A stretch of 6,478 nt of DNA from NCBI GenBank assembly GCA_025454715.1, contig JALONY010000107.1:1-6478 (forward strand). The letters run 5' to 3'. Position numbers and translations under genes: made by a program. Source of the stretch: Anaerolineae bacterium (GTDB lineage: Bacteria > Chloroflexota > Anaerolineae > Aggregatilineales > Phototrophicaceae). Positions 1 through 4,436 of the stretch are shown one piece after another. The notes under the pieces are model-generated. The model was not told the DNA's origin. It saw only the letters and a program-made list of their open reading frames with translations, and searched no databases. Within the stretch, counting starts at the first letter, position 1, and every line of letters starts with the position of its first letter.

Positions 1-8
1 ACACCGCT

Positions 9-42
9 CAGCCGCCCGCAGCCTCGTTCGCTCGGGCGGCTG
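9..42 (-). terminator. GC-rich stem-loop just after the glycosyltransferase stop, possible terminator
   Basis: Positions 9-18 and 33-42 are perfect reverse complements (CAGCCGCCCG / CGGGCGGCTG), giving a 10-bp stem with a 14-base loop. It lies 19 bases beyond the stop codon of the minus-strand glycosyltransferase, where a transcription terminator would be expected. Neither strand shows the run of T that an intrinsic terminator needs: on the minus strand the stem is followed by AGCGGTGT. It may be a Rho-assisted or 3'-end-protecting hairpin, or chance in GC-rich DNA. The rest of positions 1-61 shows no gene I can support. Confidence 0.25.
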
Positions 43-61
43 TCGATTGTGTCGGGTTGGC

Positions 62-1311
62 TCAGGCGTGGGCGTGACGCCCTACGAGGGCACGCTCGAT
101 GAGCGCCACGGCCTGCCCGATGCCGTCCTCGGCGCGGATGCGCTCGCCCAGCGCGTGTGCGCGTTGGCGCATGGCCGTGTCGCTGGTCATCTGCCGGATT
201 GAAGCGGCCAACTTGTCGCTGGTCAGGCGCTTGCGCGGGATGGGCGCAGGCGCGACGCCCAAGCTGGCCAAGCGGTGCCCCCAAAACGGTTGGTCGGCCA
301 TGAACGGGATGACTTGGGTCGGGACACCTGCCCGCGCCCCCGCGCCACTGGTGCCCGCGCCCGCGGGAACAGCCAACTGTGTGGCACCGACCCGATTTGA
401 TGCACGGTGTCGGGCAGGTTCTCGGCCTTCAGGCCGCCCCAGCCCGAGGACAAGATACCGCGTTGACCGGTGCGCGCCAACGCTTCTATCGCGATGTTGG
501 CGAGTTGCTCGGGGGTGCGGCTGCCCATGCTGCCGAACCCGATATAGACCGGTGGCGCGCCCGCGTCCAAAAATGCGGCGAGGTCGGCGGGCGGTTGCCA
601 ACCGTTGGGCTCGTCCAAGAACCAATAGCCGGTGACGTGGTGCGTCGCATCCCAATCGGACGGGCGGGGCAGGACGTGTGCGCTGTAGCCGTGCAGGGTC
701 GGCGCGCCCGATTGCGCGATGTGGCGGAACGGCCCCCAGAACGGCGCGCCACCGCTCATGCCCATGGCGCGCCGCAGGGCGACATCCGAGGCTTTGTTCG
801 ATTGCCAAAACAACTGGCGGGTGATGTGGAACGACAGCGGGTTGAGCACCGCACCGAACGGCAAGCGGGTGACCAATGGGGCGGGAAAGGCGCGGGTCGG
901 GCTGAACGGGAACAGGTGCGCGTGCACCACCGGAATGCGGTATTTCTCGGGCAGTGACGACAAGCCGATGCCCGCCATGCCCATGATGAGCAACTCGCTG
1001 CCCTCGATTAACGCGGGCAACAGCTTGGCTTGCTCTTGCGAGGCCACCTTCATCTCGGACTGCATCTTGCCCAAAACTTTGATGAAATTGCCGCTCTCGA
1101 GCACGGCGCGCCATTCGTCGGTGTTGACGCGCTCCTCGATGCTCCTGCCCATCGAGCGGAAGCCGAGGCCGGCCTCGGTCACCAGCGACTCGAAATTGGC
1201 GGTGGCCAGCACGGTCACGGCGTGACCGGCGCGCAACAGGCCGCGCCCAAGCGCGATATAGGGCTGCACGTCGCCGCGGCTGCCCGCGGTGATGATGGTG
1301 ATACGGGTCAT
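62..1311 (-). pseudogene. Frameshifted GT1-type glycosyltransferase (sterol/UDP-glucosyltransferase-like)
   Basis: The N-terminal part reads MTRITIITAGSRGDVQPYIA; GSRGDVQPY followed by GHAVTVLAT is the hallmark start of GT1/GT28-like transferases of the sterol 3-beta-glucosyltransferase and macrolide-glycosyltransferase type. These move sugar from a UDP- or TDP-sugar to a lipid or small molecule. The C-terminal domain begins near residue 253 (PVYIGFGSM) and runs to PHSWLFPR (residues 310-317). There the frame breaks. The family's GVPTQVIPFMADQPFWGHRL segment continues in another frame to a TGA at 62-64. Family proteins have about 12 residues, including His-His-Gly-Gly-Ala-Gly, between LFP and the next Thr. 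Only 11 bases remain, so about 25 bp are missing. Adding them back gives 424 residues, a normal length. Start ATG at 1311 has GAGGAG (1321-1326) 9 bases upstream, overlapping the TetR stop, so the genes are co-transcribed. As it stands the product would lack the nucleotide-sugar site and be inactive. An assembly or read error is the alternative. Confidence 0.8.
331..361. repeat. Three copies of the 8-mer CCCGCGCC at the frameshift point
   Basis: CCCGCGCC occurs at 331-338, immediately again at 339-346, and at 354-361. The last copy lies exactly where the glycosyltransferase reading frame breaks. Short direct repeats of this kind allow slippage or microhomology deletion, and they also cause errors in reads and assemblies of GC-rich DNA. 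Confidence 0.6.
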
Positions 1312-1324
1312 AATGGGGTGCTCC

Positions 1325-1909
1325 TCAGCCGTCGAGGCCGGTGATGATGAGGTCTGCGAGGTGGTCGGGCAGGGTGTCCCAGTGGGCGTGCAGCACGGGG
1401 TCGCCAAACGTGTATTGGATGGTCAAGCCCATCACCATGCCCGAGACGGCGCGCACGGCCAACTGGATGGTGAGCGGGTCTTGGGTGGGGAGCGCGGCGC
1501 GCAGGTACAGTTCCGCCCCGTCGAGCGCGGGCTGCACGATGTGCTGGTGATAGAGGGCGCGCAGGTCGTCGTTGACCAGCATCTCGGAGACGACCACGCG
1601 GAACAGCGCGAAATTGTCGTCACGGAGCGCGGTGAGCGGGTGGCTGAGCATGGCGCGCAGCACCGTGCGGAGGTCGGTGGTGGGGGCGGGCGGCGCGGCG
1701 TTGGCCATGATCGCGTCGCGCATGTGCTGAAACACGGCCAACAACAGCGCGGCCTTGTTCTCGAAATACAGATAGACCGTGCCGTCCGCGATGCGGGCGT
1801 GCTTGGCGATGTCGCGGATGGTGGTGCGGTGGAAGCCTTTGGTTGCGAACACCGTAGCGGCGGCTTCGAGGATTTGGGCGCGGCGTTCTTCGGGGGTTGG
1901 GTCGGGCAT
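1325..1909 (-). CDS. TetR/AcrR-family transcriptional repressor
   Basis: A 194-residue protein, the usual size for TetR regulators, if started at the ATG at 1909. Helix 1 is EERRAQILEAAATVFATKGF (residues 7-26). It leads into the helix-turn-helix TTIRDIAKHARIADGTVYLY with FENK (residues 29-52), a textbook TetR DNA-binding domain. The C-terminal part is the variable ligand-binding and dimer domain, so the inducer cannot be inferred. I prefer 1909 because AGGA (1916-1919) sits 6 bases upstream. An in-frame ATG at 1939 would add 10 residues but lies inside the palindromic operator and has no Shine-Dalgarno, so it would have to be used leaderlessly. The gene ends 13 bp before the glycosyltransferase start, so the two form an operon. 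The operator just upstream points to autorepression, with the transferase as co-regulated target. The natural ligand may be a substrate of that transferase, which is inference. Confidence 0.93.
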   Translation of the reverse strand: MPDPTPEERRAQILEAAATVFATKGFHRTTIRDIAKHARIADGTVYLYFENKAALLLAVFQHMRDAIMANAAPPAPTTDLRTVLRAMLSHPLTALRDDNFALFRVVVSEMLVNDDLRALYHQHIVQPALDGAELYLRAALPTQDPLTIQLAVRAVSGMVMGLTIQYTFGDPVLHAHWDTLPDHLADLIITGLDG

Positions 1910-1921
1910 CGGGCGTCCTGC

Positions 1922-1945
1922 TAATGAATGAACATTCATTCATTA
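1922..1945. promoter_or_regulatory. Palindromic TetR operator
   Basis: An 11-bp perfect inverted repeat, TAATGAATGAA (1922-1932) and TTCATTCATTA (1935-1945), is separated by the two bases CA. An AT-rich palindrome with GAATGAAC/TTCATTC-like half-sites directly upstream of a tetR-family gene is a typical operator for this family. It begins 1 base downstream of the -10 hexamer and covers the predicted transcription start, so a bound dimer would block initiation of tetR and the glycosyltransferase. The base composition contrasts strongly with the GC-rich surroundings. Confidence 0.85.
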
Positions 1946-1946
1946 C

Positions 1947-1976
1947 ACGATACACGCAACCGACCGGCCTTGTCAA
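1947..1976 (-). promoter_or_regulatory. Sigma70-type promoter of the tetR-glycosyltransferase operon
   Basis: On the minus strand a perfect -35 TTGACA (complement of 1971-1976) is followed after 18 bases by TATCGT (complement of 1947-1952), a 4/6 match to TATAAT. The predicted start is near 1940, inside the operator palindrome. The promoter lies in the 78-bp gap between the PhzF-family stop and the TetR start, so the TetR operon can be transcribed independently of the upstream gene. Read-through from PhzF is also possible, because no clear terminator separates them. Confidence 0.65.
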
Positions 1977-1987
1977 GCCGTGTGACG

Positions 1988-2872
1988 TTAAAGCGACAGC
2001 ATCCCTTGCATGACCAATGCGGTATGGCCGCCGACCTTGACGGTCTGGATGCTGTCGGGGGTTCCGACCACCTCGACGAATGCGTGACCCGGGCGCTGCA
2101 TGGCGTGGCCTTGCTCGGCGATGAAGCGCGGTTGGTCAATCAGGCCATAGCGCCACAAGTAAGCGCCCATGCCGCCGGTGGCCGAGCCGGTGAACGGGTC
2201 TTCATAGGTGTCGGGGGGCAGGCCGAAATGGCGGGCGAAGGTGCGCCCGTGCGGGGTCATCCCCTCGAGGCAGAACACATGCGGGCTAAAAAAATCGCCG
2301 GATTGCTTGAGCTGGGCATAGGCCGCAAAATCGAGCTGAGCGCGCCGCACGGCCTCGATGCTCCGCACGGCAATCATGAGCTGGGGGGTGCCGGTGCTGA
2401 CGGTCTGGATGGGCACGTCGGGCAGTAGGTCGGACGGGGCGAGGCCGAAGGCCGGTGCGACTTGGTCGGGGTTATAGGTGCGGAGGAACCGCGGTGGGCG
2501 TTGCGCCATGGTGAAGCGCGTGGCACCGCTGTCGGCCTCCAGCTCGACGGTCACGACGCCCGCCTTGAGCTCTAGGCTGTAGCTGCGCTGGGTGCTGCGG
2601 ATGCGCCCGACCTCTATCAGGGCGCGTGAGACCGCCAGAGTCGGGTGACCTGCGAGTGGGATTTCCTCGGCGGGGGTGAAGTAGCGGGCGCGCACGTCGG
2701 CCACCGACGAGTTGAGGATGAAGGCGGTCTCCGAGAGGTTGGTCTCGCGGGCGAAGGCTTGCATATCTGATTCGCTGAGGGTATCGGCGGCGACGACGAC
2801 CATACAGGCGTTACCCTGAAGCGGCTTTTGGGTGAAGGCATCAATCAAGAATACAGGGAATTTCCTAGGCAA
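1988..2872 (-). CDS. PhzF-family protein (phenazine-biosynthesis-like isomerase/epimerase)
   Basis: A 294-residue cytoplasmic protein of normal length for the PhzF/diaminopimelate-epimerase fold. Family marks are FLIDAFTQKPLQGNACMVVV at the start, NLSETAF (45-51) with the general acid/base Glu48, GHPT (75-78) with His76, EDPFTGSATGG (224-234) with Asp225 and Ser230, RPGH (260-263) and the C-terminal GGHTALVMQG. These residues line up with Glu45, His74, Asp208 and Ser213 of Pseudomonas PhzF, so the active site looks intact. PhzF itself isomerises trans-2,3-dihydro-3-hydroxyanthranilate, but most family members have unknown substrates and no other phenazine genes are visible, so phenazine synthesis should not be assumed. 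The start appears to be TTG at 2872, with GAAAGG (2880-2885) 7 bases upstream and an in-frame TGA two codons further up. The first ATG, at residue 24, would delete the first beta strand. It is divergent from the GNAT gene. Confidence 0.92.
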   Translation of the reverse strand: MPRKFPVFLIDAFTQKPLQGNACMVVVAADTLSESDMQAFARETNLSETAFILNSSVADVRARYFTPAEEIPLAGHPTLAVSRALIEVGRIRSTQRSYSLELKAGVVTVELEADSGATRFTMAQRPPRFLRTYNPDQVAPAFGLAPSDLLPDVPIQTVSTGTPQLMIAVRSIEAVRRAQLDFAAYAQLKQSGDFFSPHVFCLEGMTPHGRTFARHFGLPPDTYEDPFTGSATGGMGAYLWRYGLIDQPRFIAEQGHAMQRPGHAFVEVVGTPDSIQTVKVGGHTALVMQGMLSL

Positions 2873-2880
2873 CGGTCAGC

Positions 2881-2913
2881 CTTTCGGGAAGTGTGTCGGG
2901 AGTATTCCGAAAG
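2881..2913. promoter_or_regulatory. Dyad across the PhzF transcription start, possible operator
   Basis: CTTTCGG (2881-2887) and CCGAAAG (2907-2913) form a perfect 7-bp inverted repeat with a 19-base spacer. One arm overlaps the last bases of the predicted -10 hexamer and the other overlaps the Shine-Dalgarno of the PhzF-family gene. If transcription starts near 2905 the upstream arm is not in the mRNA, so a protein operator is likelier than an RNA hairpin. It may also be chance. Confidence 0.25.
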
Positions 2914-2940
2914 TATAGCGCGCCGTGTGGAATATGACAG
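2912..2940 (-). promoter_or_regulatory. Candidate promoter of the PhzF-family gene
   Basis: On the minus strand CTGTCA (complement of 2935-2940, 4/6 to TTGACA) is followed after 17 bases by TATACT (complement of 2912-2917, 5/6 to TATAAT). The predicted start near 2905 gives a leader of about 33 bases before the TTG codon. The remaining intergenic DNA towards the GNAT gene includes an AT-rich patch near 2951-2970. On the plus strand it shows only a weak TTGCCT (2980-2985)/TGTGAT (3003-3008) pair that could serve the GNAT gene. Confidence 0.5.
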
Positions 2941-3046
2941 GGGGATGTTGCGAATAAAATTACGAGTTTGCTTGTCGGCTTGCCTTTTGGCCGCCGTTGT
3001 GGTGTGATGGGCGGGTATGCTCTGCTTGTAGAAAGCGTGTTGCCCC

Positions 3047-3568
3047 ATGCCCCTGACCTACCGATTGGCCACCCCGCCCGATTTGCCCGCCCACCACGCC
3101 ATCTTGACGGTGTGTGGTGAGCACATGCACCGCGTGCAAGACATGCACCATTGGCACCCGTACAGCCCGTTCGAGCAATGGATGCAGCGGGTTGACCCCG
3201 AGCGGGTGTATGGGGTGTACGATGGGGCGTGGTTGATTGGGACGTTCAACCTCAACGAGACGCCGCGCCCGTACCAAACCGCGGTGGCGTGGCAGGACGC
3301 GGCGCACAAGGCCGTTTATTTCGGGGGGTTCGGGCTGTTGCCGATGCGCTGGGGCGGCGGGGTGGGCACCGAGGTGATGGCCGAGGTGGATCGGCTGGCG
3401 CAGGGGGCGGGCTACGACGCGCTACGCTTCGACGGGGTGGCCAGCAACGCGCCGTTGATGCGCTTTTATGCGCGCCTCGGCTACGCCCAGCGCGGCGTGT
3501 CGGATTTGACCGCGCAAGGGCGCCACCCCGTCATGAACTTCGAGCGCGTGTTCGTTACGCCTCGTTGA
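3047..3568 (+). CDS. GNAT-family N-acetyltransferase
   Basis: A 173-residue single-domain protein of the Gcn5-related acetyltransferase superfamily, which transfers acetyl from acetyl-CoA to an amine. The N-terminal LTYRLATPPDLPAH is the usual first strand and helix. The central strand VYFGGFGLLPMRWGGGVGTEV (90-110) is motif A. WGGGVGTE (102-109) corresponds to the pyrophosphate-binding loop, with Trp in the Gln/Arg position as in RimJ/RimL-like members. DALRFDGVASNAPLMRFYARLGY (124-146) is motif B with the conserved Asn and the FYxxxGY ending. The substrate is unknown; the His-rich stretch HMHRVQDMHHWH (26-37) is a distinctive feature near the likely acceptor side. The ATG at 3047 is the only sensible start, and its ribosome site is weak (GAAAG at 3031-3035, 11 bases away). 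It is the only plus-strand gene. Its last 14 bases overlap the end of the convergent receiver gene. Confidence 0.88.
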   Translation: MPLTYRLATPPDLPAHHAILTVCGEHMHRVQDMHHWHPYSPFEQWMQRVDPERVYGVYDGAWLIGTFNLNETPRPYQTAVAWQDAAHKAVYFGGFGLLPMRWGGGVGTEVMAEVDRLAQGAGYDALRFDGVASNAPLMRFYARLGYAQRGVSDLTAQGRHPVMNFERVFVTPR

Positions 3569-3929
3569 TGACCTGCACCAATTCGCGGACGAACGAGGTC
3601 GGCTCCAGCGGCTTGGGGAAGTAGGCCGTGAAGCCCGCCTCGATGGTCTTGACCGCCACCTCTGCCGAGTGAAAGGCCGTCACGGCGATGCACGGCAGGT
3701 GGCTGAGCTCTGGGGTGGTACGCACCTTCTTGAGCACGCCCCAGCCGTCGATGCCCGGGAGCGCGAGGTCGATGACGCAGGCGGTGAAGGCGTTTTGTTG
3801 GAGCATTGCGATGGCTTCTTCGCCGCTTTCGGCCACTTGGTGCGGGATGCGGTGATATTTCAGCATCCGGCTGACCAGTTCTTGCCCGTCTTTGTCGTCC
3901 TCGACGACCAGAATATGCCAATCTTGCAT
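3555..3929 (-). CDS. Single-domain response regulator (receiver 2 of the operon)
   Basis: A 124-residue stand-alone receiver domain with no DNA-binding or enzymatic output. The acidic pocket is Glu10-Asp11-Asp12, the phospho-acceptor is Asp54 in CVIDLALPGIDGW, the switch Thr is Thr84 (AVTAF), the aromatic switch is Tyr103, and Lys106-Pro107 is the conserved KP pair. All residues for Mg2+-dependent phosphorylation are present. The ATG at 3929 has AAAGGA (3939-3944) 9 bases upstream. The gene begins 27 bp after the preceding receiver gene in the same operon as the histidine kinase, so that kinase is the likely phosphodonor. It resembles the first receiver in layout (W-[KH]-[IL] start, DGW after the acceptor site, AGF..Y..KP..P near the end), suggesting an old duplication that has diverged strongly. 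Likely roles are an intermediate in a phosphorelay or a CheY/DivK-like output by protein contact. Confidence 0.93.
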   Translation of the reverse strand: MQDWHILVVEDDKDGQELVSRMLKYHRIPHQVAESGEEAIAMLQQNAFTACVIDLALPGIDGWGVLKKVRTTPELSHLPCIAVTAFHSAEVAVKTIEAGFTAYFPKPLEPTSFVRELVQVINEA

Positions 3930-3956
3930 GAGGGGGTGTCCTTTACGCGGGTAGGG

Positions 3957-4394
3957 TTAGGCTTGTGACGCCGACGAATGGAAGCGGTCTTTGAAGCTGG
4001 GGTGCATTTGCAGGTGCTCCAAAAGTTGCGTGATGAAGGTGCCGGGCGTAATCGGCTTGGTGATGTAGCCGCTGAAGCCCGCCGCAAGGGCGCGCTCGCG
4101 GTCGCCCAGCATGGCGTGGGCGGTCAGCGCGATGAGCGGGATGTGGGCGATGGCGGGGGTGTTTTGCACGGTGTAGCAAAATTCCCAGCCGTCCATCACC
4201 GGCATCGAGATATCGCTGATGATGACATCGGGGGTGAAGCGCTCGAGGGCGGCCAAGCCCTCCTTGCCGTCGGTGGCCGTTTCGATGGTCGCACCGAAAT
4301 GGTTGAGGATGCGGCCAATCACGTCGAGGTTGTCGGGCTCGTCCTCGACGATCAGCAATTTCCAACCCTTCAGGATGTCTTTGTTCGGCTTCAT
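3957..4394 (-). CDS. Single-domain response regulator (receiver 1 of the operon)
   Basis: A 145-residue protein made of one receiver domain with short tails. After MKPNKDILKG, the strand WKLLIVEDEPDN gives the acidic pocket Glu17-Asp18-Glu19. The acceptor is Asp61 in DVIISDISMPVMDGW, with switch Thr91 (LIALTAH), Tyr110, and Lys113-Pro114. No output domain follows; the last 20 or so residues (HPSFKDRFHSSASQA) are polar and probably disordered. The ATG at 4394 has GAGAGGAG (4407-4414) with its last G 12 bases upstream, a slightly long spacing. The gap to the kinase stop is 42 bp, with no hairpin or promoter in it, so co-transcription is likely. The acceptor-loop sequence SDISMPVMDGWEF is of the type often found next to hybrid or multi-receiver kinases, which fits a relay role. 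Confidence 0.94.
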   Translation of the reverse strand: MKPNKDILKGWKLLIVEDEPDNLDVIGRILNHFGATIETATDGKEGLAALERFTPDVIISDISMPVMDGWEFCYTVQNTPAIAHIPLIALTAHAMLGDRERALAAGFSGYITKPITPGTFITQLLEHLQMHPSFKDRFHSSASQA

Positions 4395-4436
4395 GATTGC
4401 GGTGTGCTCCTCTCGGTCTGTGTGGCGTGTGCAGGG

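Noticed and set aside
99..957. Overlapping plus-strand frames (99-635 and 379-957) opposite the glycosyltransferase.
   Set aside because: They have no domain signal and are rich in Arg/Ala/Gly as expected from antisense GC-rich DNA. The glycosyltransferase similarity continues on the minus strand on both sides of the frameshift.
1312..1407. Upstream extension of the glycosyltransferase frame to 1407.
   Set aside because: It runs through the TetR gene in another frame and lacks family similarity. The ATG at 1311 has a good ribosome site and begins with the expected first beta strand.
1289..1924. A 211-codon plus-strand open frame antisense to the TetR gene.
   Set aside because: The minus strand carries a clear TetR helix-turn-helix. 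The plus-strand product is a Gly/Val/His-rich composition artefact.
1964..1980. Small hairpin (CGGCCTTG / CAAGCCG) after the PhzF stop as a terminator.
   Set aside because: The stem is short with a bulge, has no T tract, and coincides with the -35 hexamer of the TetR promoter, so it is better explained as promoter sequence.
2845..3307. Minus-strand frames (2845-3048 and 2960-3307) across the PhzF-GNAT intergenic region.
   Set aside because: They overlap the convincing GNAT gene and the PhzF promoter region, have no domain signal, and would have no reason to exist given the divergent genes.
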